This document shows, one piece after another, positions 27,008 through 34,844 of a stretch of DNA of 64,000 nucleotides. The stretch comes from Thermoplasmata archaeon (lineage in GTDB: Archaea > Thermoplasmatota > Thermoplasmata > Lutacidiplasmatales > UBA184), in NCBI GenBank assembly GCA_021817245.1, contig JAKAVQ010000007.1:59091-123090 (forward strand), written 5' to 3'. How positions within the stretch are numbered: the stretch's first letter is position 1; the number at the start of each line of letters is the position of its first letter. A model generated the notes under the pieces. That model was not told the origin of the DNA. It made no database searches and saw only the letters and a list, made by a program, of their open reading frames with translations. The position numbers and the translations under genes were made by a program.

Positions 27008-27907
27008 GCGCTGATCCTCGCGGACCTTGGGGCCGGGCTCACGACGTTCGTCGGACTGCTCTATACGGCGCAGCTGCGCTACGGCACCGAGTCCGAGGAT
27101 ACCTTTCGCTTCTCGGCGGACCGTGCCACGATCCTGCGCCTCGAGTCGATCTACGGGGAGCTCGGCTCCGGACGGTTCCCGGAGGCCGATGTCGACTGGG
27201 GAGAGTACCCCGCCTCCTTCCTGCTGGCCTTTCGGTCCGGCCGTCGCACCGGCTCCGGCGGTCGCGCGCGGTCGTCGGACGGGTTCCACGCCGTCCGGGT
27301 CGACGTCGGGGGGACCGTCGCCCAGGAGGTGGCGGAGCTTGCCGAGCACGATGCGGTCCTCAGCCCAGCGACCCGACGGCTCCTCGGGAGCCGCATCATC
27401 CTACCGCTCGTGGACGCCTCCCGCCTTACGGCCGATCCGGACGACCCTCTTGGCCCCCTCAACGCGCGGTACGATCGCCAGCTCGCGGCCGCGCTCGGGG
27501 TCGTGGTCCGCTACCGACTTGCGCTCCCCCACCGCCGGGACCGCGTTCTCGAGACCGTCTTCGTCCTGACGAAGTACGACCGGTGCACCTCGGAGGCTCG
27601 GGATTTTCTTGGCCCCCCTCCCGACCAGGACAGCGACCGCAGTGCGACGGCGCGGTCGGCGTGGGGATCCCGCCTTCTCGACCGATATCTGCCGCGCGTC
27701 CACGCGTTTTTCTCGGGAGGGGAGTCCGTGCACGGGGTGCGAATCCCGCCTCCGCGATGGTTCTATAGCGGGCTCTCGACCGACGCGGCCGCATCGCCCC
27801 CGCGCATCGCACGCAGATCGCTCGCCCCGTTCGGAGGCTGGGAGCCCGAGTACCCCTTCACGGAGTACCGCGGCCTAATCCGGACGCTCGTCCGAGCCGC
27901 CGAGTAG
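27008..27907 (+). pseudogene. Degenerate second GTPase paralogue without a start codon
   Basis: From about 27008 to the stop at 27907 the frame encodes a clear paralogue of the GTPase at 25039 (TTFVGLLYTAQLRYGTESED against TTFLGLLYAAQVKYGTRVTD). The nucleotide site is broken. The P-loop reads ADLGAGLTT where the active copy has GDRACGKTT, so the lysine is lost. The switch Thr region reads RFPEADVDW, and G3 reads VDVGGTVA. The LTKYD motif is kept. No ATG, GTG or TTG occurs in any frame between 26923 and 27026, and the first in-frame start is GTG 27329, well inside the domain. It could be a pseudogene, a sequence error in one of the nearby G/C runs, a gene with a rare start codon, or a frameshift extension of the GAP1-like gene. 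Confidence 0.65.
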
Positions 27908-27943
27908 ACCTCTGCCGGGGTACCGGACCAGGAGGATTCTCGG

Positions 27944-29509
27944 CTACCCCGGGCGAGGCGTTCGGTCGGAAGTCGGTTCCGCGCGGAACCGGAACCCGTC
28001 CTTGTGCCCCCCCTCGCGAACCACGGTCCAACCCGGCATGCTCCACCGGCCGTCGGGGGGGTTCCAGGAAGGGTCGCCCTGCGCGAGCTCGCCCAGCTCG
28101 GCCTCCAGGTACTCGTGGTCGGTCGAGACCTCGGGAGCGAGGCTGCCTTTCTGCAGGAGTTGCACCAGGATCGGTAGCCCCGCGGGGCGCCCCCGCCACC
28201 GGACCGCGACGAACGTCCGTCGGGCGGCTCCGTCGCTGAGCAGGAGCTCGCGCAGAGTGGTGTACGCCGGCCGTCCCCGGTAGTCCTTCGGAGGTGCGTC
28301 GAGCCGGCGACGCTCGCGATGCACGGTTTCGAGGAGACCCTTCCAGGCGGCCAGCGGGACGGGGTCCGCGTCCCAGATTGCCGCGGGATCGATCTCGCCC
28401 TTTTCCGCCCGGGAGTCCCCCTCGTCGGTCGAGCCGCTCGGTTCCGACTCGCCGCTCCCGCTTCCCTTGCCTCTCCCCGCTCCTTTCCGAGCATACCGTC
28501 CCGAAACCAGGCTGTAGGCCATCGCGGCACCGTTGGCGCCGGCGGTCGGGGGTTTAAGGACGAGTTCGTCGCAGTCCGGGTAGCGATTCGGGTGCAGAAC
28601 GACGAACGGGCCGGTCTCGGGCGCGTGGAAGAGAAGGGCGAGCGAGTCGTTGATGGTGGTCAACTGCCGCCGGACCGCGAGCTCGCTGAGGCGAACGAGG
28701 GGGACCGGCGCGTCTCCGGTCCGAGGATGGCCGGCGAGATCGTCCAGGATCGCCTGAGCGACCTCTCCATGGATCTGCTGAGCGGGGGTTCGGAGCAGCG
28801 CGAGGTCTGCCCCCCGGTCTCGTCCCAGGCCCCGGGCGATGCGGCGTCGGAGCGGGCCGGAACGGACGGCCAGGGTCCGCAGCGTGTACAGCCGGCGGTT
28901 GATCCAGGGCTGAAGCCGACCGCCGCTGATCCGTGAATCGGCGAACAGGCCGCCCCATTGCTCGGGCATTCGGGAGATCCACTCGGGGTCGCTCGGGCTC
29001 TCCCGATACCACCGTCGAGCCAGGTCGCGGAGAAGCGCACCGGCGCTCAACGGATCATCGAGCTCCTGCTTGATCCGTTGCATCAGCGCTTCCGCGCGCG
29101 CGGCGAGGGAGCTGAGGAGCACCGCGTCGGCCCCAACCGACTCGATCAGTCCCGAGAGGCGGATGGAGTTCAGCCGCTGAAGGTCGAACCCCTCGGTCGG
29201 GTCGGTCTCCAGGAAGCGGCCGACAGCGGGAGGCACTACGGCGCCCCCGACGTTACGGGATGTGCCTTCCTGACCGTTCCGGTCGAGGTCGGGTTCGCTC
29301 GACTCGCCTTCTGCCTGGGGGACGGGCCGCAGGACGACTCGGGGACGGCGCCCGGCTCCCCCGCTCGGGCCGGCCCGTCGCTCGAACGCCTCGAGGCGGT
29401 CCAGCTCGACCTCCCGCGCCCGCCGCGCGTCCTCGATCCGGTTCCGCTCGAGCGAACGGCGACGTTCCCGCTCCCGGAGGATGCGGTCGGCGTCGGATTC
29501 GTCGACCAT
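27944..29509 (-). CDS. 521-residue unknown protein, convergent with the GTPase locus
   Basis: This 521-residue protein begins with a highly charged helix (DRILRERERRRSLERNRIED onward). A disordered stretch follows, then a helical domain (FDLQRLNSIRLSGLIESVG; RAEALMQRIKQELDDPLSAG), a middle region with ELAVRRQLTTINDSLALLFH, and an acidic Gly/Ser-rich linker. The C-terminal domain contains RRTFVAVRWRGRPAGLPILV. It has no membrane helix, P-loop or metal motif. ATG 29509 lies about 50 bp downstream of a TATA-like attaatgc. Its end is only 36 bp from the end of the degenerate GTPase, on the opposite strand. It is a candidate component of the same locus, but nothing in the sequence proves this. Confidence 0.65.
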   Translation of the reverse strand: MVDESDADRILRERERRRSLERNRIEDARRAREVELDRLEAFERRAGPSGGAGRRPRVVLRPVPQAEGESSEPDLDRNGQEGTSRNVGGAVVPPAVGRFLETDPTEGFDLQRLNSIRLSGLIESVGADAVLLSSLAARAEALMQRIKQELDDPLSAGALLRDLARRWYRESPSDPEWISRMPEQWGGLFADSRISGGRLQPWINRRLYTLRTLAVRSGPLRRRIARGLGRDRGADLALLRTPAQQIHGEVAQAILDDLAGHPRTGDAPVPLVRLSELAVRRQLTTINDSLALLFHAPETGPFVVLHPNRYPDCDELVLKPPTAGANGAAMAYSLVSGRYARKGAGRGKGSGSGESEPSGSTDEGDSRAEKGEIDPAAIWDADPVPLAAWKGLLETVHRERRRLDAPPKDYRGRPAYTTLRELLLSDGAARRTFVAVRWRGRPAGLPILVQLLQKGSLAPEVSTDHEYLEAELGELAQGDPSWNPPDGRWSMPGWTVVREGGHKDGFRFRAEPTSDRTPRPG

Positions 29510-29783
29510 GGTGAGGGAGAAGATCGATCCCTAGCGATTCAATGGCGCCGGCGGGGCATTAATCATTTCGGAGCCCGCCGCGCTTGCCGCCACCTCCTTG
29601 GGCGAGGGGATCCGGCGAACGGAGTGGCGGCAGGCGGCCCGCCGCGCGATCGTCCGCCCTGGGACGGACCGCCGCGAAGGAAGAGAGGCCTAGGGAGGGT
29701 GCGGCCCGAGGGTCCGCGAAGTTCGGATCGGCCGTGAAGGCGACCCGCACTCTGACGACGAACGGGCGATCGTGAAGAGGGTC

Positions 29784-30059
29784 CTAGGGACGGGACCAGT
29801 AGTGGTGGAGGGCGGTGTTCCCGGCGACGCGACCGAGCGCGACGGCATGATCGAGCGTCAGGTGGGCGAAGAAGCGGCCGTGTTCATCGCTGCCGGGTGG
29901 GTCGTGGGCGAAGTAGAACCCCTCGCGCTTCAGCTCCTCCCAGAACAGCTCCGGCGTCAAGGGATGATCCTGAGTATAGTCCTTCGAGCAGCGTTCCGCG
30001 CAGTCCAGGGCGCGTCCGATGGGATCGGACGACTCGTTGTGGCGTAGCTGCATGCCCAT
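29784..30059 (-). CDS. Small hypothetical protein
   Basis: This 91-residue soluble protein (MGMQLRHNESSDPIGRALDC...) has a helical look with an aromatic patch (TPELFWEELKREGFYFAHDP) and several histidines near the C-terminus (HGRFFAHLTLDHAV, LHHYW). Two ATGs lie two codons apart at 30059 and 30053. The first has a TATA-like agatatgc about 22-26 bp upstream and fits leaderless expression. I do not recognise a family. The neighbours are an unknown gene and an SDR epimerase on the same strand, and a shared operon is not evident because 243 bp separate it from the latter. Confidence 0.65.
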   Translation of the reverse strand: MGMQLRHNESSDPIGRALDCAERCSKDYTQDHPLTPELFWEELKREGFYFAHDPPGSDEHGRFFAHLTLDHAVALGRVAGNTALHHYWSRP

Positions 30060-30302
30060 AGAAGGCCCCGGGCGCATATCTAGGCGCGCACGAGGTACGA
30101 GCTTCGGCAGGACGGGCTCCGGCGTCTCCGGCCCCGGTCGCGGGAGACCGCACGAGTGCCGGTCGCGCATTCGGTCCGCGGGAGGAAAGCCACGTTGGGG
30201 CGAGCGGAACGCCGATGTCTTCCGAGAAGGCGTGGACGTTGAGGCGGGCAAAGAGCCTCGCCGACGAAATGACCGACACGCTCCCCGGGGGCTGCGTGGT
30301 CT

Positions 30303-31199
30303 TCACGCCCGTGGGGCGGAGGCAGAGTGGTCCTCCCTCCATCGGGCGACCTCGAGCTCGAACCAGCCATCGAGAGGAGTGAAGCGGAAGCCTTCGCTCT
30401 CGGCCTTCTCGACCGACAAGAGGCTTGTCGACCGATAGTAGGCCGAACGCTCGCTCGGCCCGCCGTCGGTCACGACCTGCGGGGTTCGGCCGAGCGTCCG
30501 ACCCATCCGCTCGACCAGATCCCGGGCATCGAGGACCGTGGAGGTCGCCGCGTTGTAGGGTCCCGACTTCGCCTCTCGGCCGAGCCACGATAGGAACCGG
30601 CCCGCGTCCTCGACCCAGACGTACGTGCTCCGGCCGGCCCCCGGTGGGATCACGATCCGCTCGCCGCGCAGGACCCATTCCGCGTGCTGCTGGAACCGCC
30701 GGGTACTGTCGTCGTGGCCGAGGACATTGGGAAAGCGCGCCGCTGCGACCGGGAACGGAGCCTTCTGGAAGAGCCACGCCTCCGCACTCCGCTTCCCCTC
30801 ACCGTAGCCCAGCGTGTCCATTGTGCCGACCTGCGGCACGTAGCCGAAGGGGTCGAGGTCGCTCTCTCGGTACGGGGTTTTGCCGCCGGAATAGACTGCT
30901 CCGCTCGAAACGAAGACGTACCGCCGCACGCGGCCGGAGAACAGGCCAATCACCTGTTCGGCATCCTTCGGATCGAAACAGATCTGGTCGAAGAGCACGT
31001 CGATGCTCCCCAGGGAATCGACGGCCGCTCGCAGCGCCGTGGGGTCCGCTCGGTCGACGCGCGTATATCGAACCCCATCACCGTACGGGTTGGGGGTCCG
31101 ACCGGTCGCCGCGATCGTGACTTCCCATCCGTGCCGCTGAAGGTCGCGCACGAGCCGTCGACCGATGAACCCCGTCCCCCCCAGCACGAACGCTTTCAC
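30303..31199 (-). CDS. NAD-dependent epimerase/dehydratase (extended SDR)
   Basis: This 298-residue extended short-chain dehydrogenase/reductase starts at ATG 31199. The NAD(P) loop GGTGFIGRRL is at residues 8-17. SSGAVYSGG and the following region correspond to the catalytic strand. The usual YxxxK signature appears as YGEGK, so the catalytic Tyr and Lys are kept. The C-terminal half (IPPGAGRSTYVWVEDAGRFL, then GPYNAATSTVLDARDLVERM) resembles nucleotide-sugar epimerases and atypical SDRs that bind RNA or reduce cinnamoyl-type substrates. A sugar-nucleotide role is likely but the substrate is unknown. It is divergent from the RHH-like regulator. Confidence 0.85.
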   Translation of the reverse strand: MKAFVLGGTGFIGRRLVRDLQRHGWEVTIAATGRTPNPYGDGVRYTRVDRADPTALRAAVDSLGSIDVLFDQICFDPKDAEQVIGLFSGRVRRYVFVSSGAVYSGGKTPYRESDLDPFGYVPQVGTMDTLGYGEGKRSAEAWLFQKAPFPVAAARFPNVLGHDDSTRRFQQHAEWVLRGERIVIPPGAGRSTYVWVEDAGRFLSWLGREAKSGPYNAATSTVLDARDLVERMGRTLGRTPQVVTDGGPSERSAYYRSTSLLSVEKAESEGFRFTPLDGWFELEVARWREDHSASAPRA

Positions 31200-31398
31200 G
31201 CGGCCCTCATCCCTCGACCGGGTCGTAGGTAGGAAGCGTCACGAGCGTAAAGACTTCGACCCACCCCGATCCTCCCTCGGCGAGCACGGCCTTGGGCTGT
31301 CCCCGACGGCCGAGCGTTCGCCGTCTCCCGAGACTCCTCGCCGGAGCTCCCCGGGAGCGCAGACTCAGGTCCGGCCGGCGGAGCACGAGCGAGCCCCT

Positions 31399-31487
31399 CC
31401 GACGTTCAACGCCTAAGGGCAGGCGCGCCCCCGACGTTTAACACATGTGCACAATGTAGAAATACTTGTTAAATCTGTGTTTTACGC
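31399..31487 (+). promoter_or_regulatory. AT-rich regulatory region with direct and inverted repeats
   Basis: Two near-identical copies of ccgacgttcaacgc and ccgacgtttaacac (31399-31412, 31431-31444) lie 32 bp apart, about three helical turns. Next come the 8-bp palindrome CACATGTG (31442-31449) and nested inverted repeats: AACACA (31440-31445) with TGTGTT (31476-31481), and TTTAAC (31437-31442) with GTTAAA (31468-31473). A TATA-like tagaaata around 31457-31464 points to GTG 31488. This looks like an operator cluster, perhaps bound by the RHH-like protein it precedes. Confidence 0.55.
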
Positions 31488-31886
31488 GTGCGGACCGCCC
31501 AAGCCCCAGCTCCCGCGACCCACTTTCTCGGAGTGCGCCTTGCGGCCGAGGAAGAGTCGCTCCTCGAGAGGTACCGAACCGAGCACGAGCTCGCGACGAA
31601 GTCCGAGGCGATTCGGGCGCTCGTTCGTGGCGCGGCCTCGCCGGCCGAAGCCGCGATCGAGTTGCCCCCGACGCTTCGGGGGGAACTCGAGGAGCTCGTG
31701 GAGGACGGATATGCCCACGATCTGGAGGGCGCGATCGCGCTCGTCCTCACCCTGGGCATCCGGGAGCTGGCCCGAACGCACGCCGAACACGTTCCGGCCT
31801 TGCGCGATCGCGCACGGTCGGTGAACGGTCGGCGGTCGGACCGACGGCGGGCGGACCGCGAGGGTCGGGGGCTCCTCGGGCGCTAA
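31488..31886 (+). CDS. Ribbon-helix-helix-like transcriptional regulator
   Basis: This 132-residue protein has an N-terminal segment (HFLGVRLAAEEESLLERYRT, then KSEAIRALVRGAA) with the strand-helix-helix pattern of ribbon-helix-helix repressors. A middle helical region (LRGELEELVEDGYAHDLEGA) may be a second such unit. The C-terminal tail is very basic (NGRRSDRRRADREGR). It starts at GTG 31488, about 26 bp from a TATA-like box inside a cluster of repeats, which suggests autoregulation. The target genes are not known; the divergent epimerase and the downstream cobalamin gene are candidates. The assignment is based on pattern. Confidence 0.6.
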   Translation: MRTAQAPAPATHFLGVRLAAEEESLLERYRTEHELATKSEAIRALVRGAASPAEAAIELPPTLRGELEELVEDGYAHDLEGAIALVLTLGIRELARTHAEHVPALRDRARSVNGRRSDRRRADREGRGLLGR

Positions 31887-31913
31887 GCTCCCACGCTGGG
31901 GAAGGGTTGCAAC

Positions 31914-32141
31914 ATGGAGTCGATGGGGATCGCGTGGAGCGAACGCAGCGGGTTCATCTGCCGACTGTGCCGACAGGACGCCAAGCATAATGAGGTGCTG
32001 CACATTTCGTACTGTCCCGTCCACGGTCTCAGCTCTCCTCTGGACCAGCTTCCGTGGAGGCCGGAGGCGAGAGTATCCCGCGTCTCTACACCCGCACGGG
32101 CGACCGTGGAACGACCGGTCTCAGCGGTGGTTCGCGCGTAG
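31914..32141 (+). CDS. Small putative zinc-finger protein
   Basis: This 75-residue ORF starts at ATG 31914. Its first 40 residues contain a possible zinc site, FICRLCRQDAKHNEV followed by YCPVHG, that is CxxC and CxxH separated by 15 residues. After that the sequence becomes Arg/Pro/Ser-rich and overlaps the start of the cobalamin adenosyltransferase gene by 88 bp in another frame. That overlap and the weak C-terminal half make the boundaries doubtful. A real protein of this size encoded upstream of the enzyme is plausible. I know no family. Confidence 0.4.
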   Translation: MESMGIAWSERSGFICRLCRQDAKHNEVLHISYCPVHGLSSPLDQLPWRPEARVSRVSTPARATVERPVSAVVRA

Positions 32142-32629
32142 AGAAGGACTCGCCCCGCATCCGGGCCTTCGGCACGTACGACGAGCTCGGCGCGCAGCTC
32201 GGGATCGTCGTGGCCGATCTCCCGGCCGAGCTCGTCGAGATTGGAACATCCGTCCGACGGCTCGAGCACGAGCTCTATATCGCTCAGGCCGAGATCGCGC
32301 ACCCCTCGAGCCCCCGACCTCCGACGCACCGGATCGAAGAGCGGCACGTCCGCCGGCTCGAGGCCGACATCGATCGCTACGACGCGCTGCATCCCCAGGT
32401 GCACTCGTTCGTCCTTCCCGGAGGCTCTCGAACCGCCTCCGAGCTGCATCTGGCTCGAAGCATCGCCCGCCGGGCCGAACGAGAGCTCTGGACTCTTCAC
32501 CGTACCGAGCCGGTCCGCTCCGAGCTCCTGCAGTGGGCGAATCGATTGAGCGACCTATTGTTCGCGCTCGCCCTCACCGCGAACCAGCGCCTCGGCGTGC
32601 CCGAAGTGCCCCCCGACTACTCGACCTGA
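32054..32629 (+). CDS. ATP:cob(I)alamin adenosyltransferase, PduO type
   Basis: This 191-residue enzyme of the PduO/MMAB family transfers the adenosyl group of ATP to cob(I)alamin, making coenzyme B12. The N-terminal ATP-binding motif YTRTGDRGTTGLSGG is intact. FGTYDELGAQLGIV, FVLPGGSRTASELHLARSIARR and NRLSDLLFALA are all family signatures of the five-helix bundle. It starts at GTG 32054 and overlaps the end of the small zinc-finger ORF. The YchF-type GTPase begins 24 bp downstream on the same strand. The length matches the family. Confidence 0.92.
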   Translation: MEAGGESIPRLYTRTGDRGTTGLSGGSRVEKDSPRIRAFGTYDELGAQLGIVVADLPAELVEIGTSVRRLEHELYIAQAEIAHPSSPRPPTHRIEERHVRRLEADIDRYDALHPQVHSFVLPGGSRTASELHLARSIARRAERELWTLHRTEPVRSELLQWANRLSDLLFALALTANQRLGVPEVPPDYST

Positions 32630-32653
32630 AGTGAGCGCTCGGCGTGGGAAACC

Positions 32654-33850
32654 ATGGAGATCGGGGTTGTCGGGAAACCGAACGTCGGGAAGTCGACGCT
32701 GTTCAACGCCCTCACCCTGCTCGATGTTCCGATGGCGCCGTACCCCTTCACCACGCTTGCTCCGAACCGAGGAGTGGCGGCGGTCCGCGCACCGTGCCCC
32801 CATGTCGAGAAGGGATCTCCGTGCACGCCGGGCAATGCCAAGTGCGTCGACGGGACCCGGTGGATTCCCGTGAGCCTCGTCGACGTCCCGGGTCTCGTTC
32901 CGGGAGCTCACGCCGGTAAGGGACTCGGTCACAAGTTCCTCGATGACCTGCGGGCGGCGGACGGGTTCGTCCAGGTCGTCGACCTCTCGGGCGCGACCGA
33001 TGCCGAAGGGCGGATCGATGCGGCCGGGGCACACGATCCCGCCGAGGAGGTCCGCTGGCTCGAAGAGGAGCTGGTCGCATGGGTCGCCGAGATCCTCGGA
33101 CGAGATTTCGCGCGCCAGGCGCGCGGGATCGAGCTCGAGGGGCGAAAGCTCGAGGAGTTCCTCGCCCAGCGATTGACGGGACTCTCGATCGGCCCGGCCG
33201 CGATCGCGGCGGCACTACGGAACGTTCCGATCGACCGGGCGCATCCCGGGAACTGGTCGGACGCGGATCTCACCGCGCTCGCACGGGAACTGCTCCGCGC
33301 CTCGAAACCGCGTCTCGTTGCGGCGAACAAGTGCGATCGGGCGGACCCGGAGCGCCGGGCCCGGCTCGAGGAGGAGGTCGCCCCGATCCCGGTCGTGCCT
33401 ACGGCCGCCGACGCAGAGCTCATCCTCCGTCGCGCGGTCCGGGCCGGCCTCGTCGACTACCGACCCGGGGACGCACGGTTCACTGTGCGGGACCAGAGCC
33501 GGCTCTCGCCGCCGCAGGCGAAAGCGCTCGAGGGAGTCCGCGCCATCGTCGGGGCGTGGGGCTCCACGGGGGTGCAGCAGGCACTCGAGCGGATGGTCTA
33601 CGAACGTCTCGGAATGATGGTCGTCTACCCGGTCGAGGACGAAACGCACTGGACGGACGGGAAGGGCCGGATCCTCCCGGACGCGTTCCTCGTCCCTGCG
33701 GGCACACCTGCGCGGGCCGTCGCGTACCGCGTGCATACCGAGCTCGGAGAGGGCTTCATCCGCGCGATCGACGGACGAACTCACCGTGCCCTCGCGGCCG
33801 ATCACCCGCTCGAGCCCAACTCGGTCCTCCGCATCGTCGCGCGGAAGTGA
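32654..33850 (+). CDS. YchF/OLA1-related GTPase with TGS domain
   Basis: This 398-residue GTPase is of the Obg/YchF superfamily, archaeal subgroup. The motifs are GKPNVGKST (residues 7-15), PFTTLAPN (switch I), DVPGLVPGAHAGKGLGHKFL (G3 with the characteristic Obg-type extension) and ANKCD (base recognition). A helical region and a C-terminal TGS domain (VYPVEDETHWTDGKG, then AVAYRVHTELGEGFIRAIDG) complete the archaeal layout. Members associate with ribosomes and may act in translation or stress responses, but the exact role in archaea is unsettled. ATG 32654 is well placed and full length is present. Confidence 0.92.
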   Translation: MEIGVVGKPNVGKSTLFNALTLLDVPMAPYPFTTLAPNRGVAAVRAPCPHVEKGSPCTPGNAKCVDGTRWIPVSLVDVPGLVPGAHAGKGLGHKFLDDLRAADGFVQVVDLSGATDAEGRIDAAGAHDPAEEVRWLEEELVAWVAEILGRDFARQARGIELEGRKLEEFLAQRLTGLSIGPAAIAAALRNVPIDRAHPGNWSDADLTALARELLRASKPRLVAANKCDRADPERRARLEEEVAPIPVVPTAADAELILRRAVRAGLVDYRPGDARFTVRDQSRLSPPQAKALEGVRAIVGAWGSTGVQQALERMVYERLGMMVVYPVEDETHWTDGKGRILPDAFLVPAGTPARAVAYRVHTELGEGFIRAIDGRTHRALAADHPLEPNSVLRIVARK

Positions 33851-33875
33851 GCCGGGCCGCGGCGTCCAGCGCAGA

Positions 33876-34844
33876 CTACGGCTCTACGAGCGCGGCGCCT
33901 TCGGTAGAAGGCCGCACGACGAAGGGAAGTCCCCCCGCCCGCGCGAGCCGACGTACGAGCTCCGCTTCCTTCCCCGGCGTCGGGAGCGCGACGATCGATC
34001 CTCCGGCCCCCGCACCGGTGAGCTTCGCCGCCTCGGCGGCCGGACGGGCCGCCTCGAGCAACGCCTCGAGCCGCGGATGGGAGACGCCCACTTCGCGCAG
34101 AAGCTCCTGGTTGCGCTCGATCAGCTCCGCGACCCGGGCGCGCTCACCCGCACCGACCGCACGGATGCCTTCGACCGCCACCCTACGGAACTCCTCGAGC
34201 AGCTCCGGCCCGTCGGGGGCCGAAAGGCGGCGACCTACGGCGCGGACCGCGTCACCCGTGGCCCGAGGGATACCGCTGTGGGCGACGACCCAGACCCACC
34301 CGGGGTCGGCCACCCGCCGCACTTCCCAGACGCGATCGTCCGCGCGCACGGTCCAGAGGAGAGGGCCGCTCCCCCCGTTGATCGCGAGGAAGCCTCCTCC
34401 GACGACCGCCGAGGTGTCCCCCGCGCTCCCGACCCCCTGGGCGCCCCTCTCGATCTCGAAGCTCCGCTGGGCCAGCGTGGGCCGGTCGATCCCGCCGGTC
34501 GCGGCACCGAGCGCGACGGCCATCGCCGCGGAGAACGCCGCCGAAGACCCGAGACCAGCCGCCCGAGGGATGCGGGAGATCGCCCGGACGTCGATCGAGG
34601 GTCCTCCGGCCCACAGCCCTTCGAGGGCGGTCCGGAAGTACGCGTTGCGGGCCGTCGCCTCCTCGTCGGCGTTGAGGCGGGTCCGTGCGTCCGTCCGCAC
34701 GAACACCTGCGTGTAGAGATCGATGGCAAAGACGAGCTCGGGGGCGCCGTGGACGACCGCGTGCTCCCCGAAGACGATGCACTTTCCCGGGGCGCGCGAG
34801 GAAAGCGGAAGGCCCCGCGCCGGGACCGGGGGGAGCTCTTCCAT
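33876..34844 (-). CDS. mvk: Mevalonate kinase
   Basis: This 322-residue GHMP-family kinase phosphorylates mevalonate in the pathway to the isoprenoid chains of archaeal lipids. The three family motifs are visible: APGKCIVFGEHAVVHG at the N-terminus, AAGLGSSAAFSAAMA (ATP-binding loop) and KLTGAGAGGSIVAL near the C-terminus. ATG 34844 overlaps the TGA of trm56 by one base (TGATG), so the two are coupled. The minus-strand series wHTH - trm56 - mvk is continuous. The only alternative would be another GHMP kinase such as phosphomevalonate kinase, but the FGEHAVVHG form fits mevalonate kinase best. Confidence 0.9.
   Translation of the reverse strand: MEELPPVPARGLPLSSRAPGKCIVFGEHAVVHGAPELVFAIDLYTQVFVRTDARTRLNADEEATARNAYFRTALEGLWAGGPSIDVRAISRIPRAAGLGSSAAFSAAMAVALGAATGGIDRPTLAQRSFEIERGAQGVGSAGDTSAVVGGGFLAINGGSGPLLWTVRADDRVWEVRRVADPGWVWVVAHSGIPRATGDAVRAVGRRLSAPDGPELLEEFRRVAVEGIRAVGAGERARVAELIERNQELLREVGVSHPRLEALLEAARPAAEAAKLTGAGAGGSIVALPTPGKEAELVRRLARAGGLPFVVRPSTEGAALVEP

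Noticed and set aside
29559..29750. 63-codon minus-strand frame upstream of the 521-residue gene
   Set aside because: Only moderate GC3, no promoter or ribosome-binding site, and a competing plus-strand frame of similar quality; not supportable as a gene.
31447..31824. ORF beginning at an ATG inside the AT-rich regulatory island
   Set aside because: It runs in the wrong frame through the RHH-like gene and has Arg/Ser/Pro-rich shadow composition.
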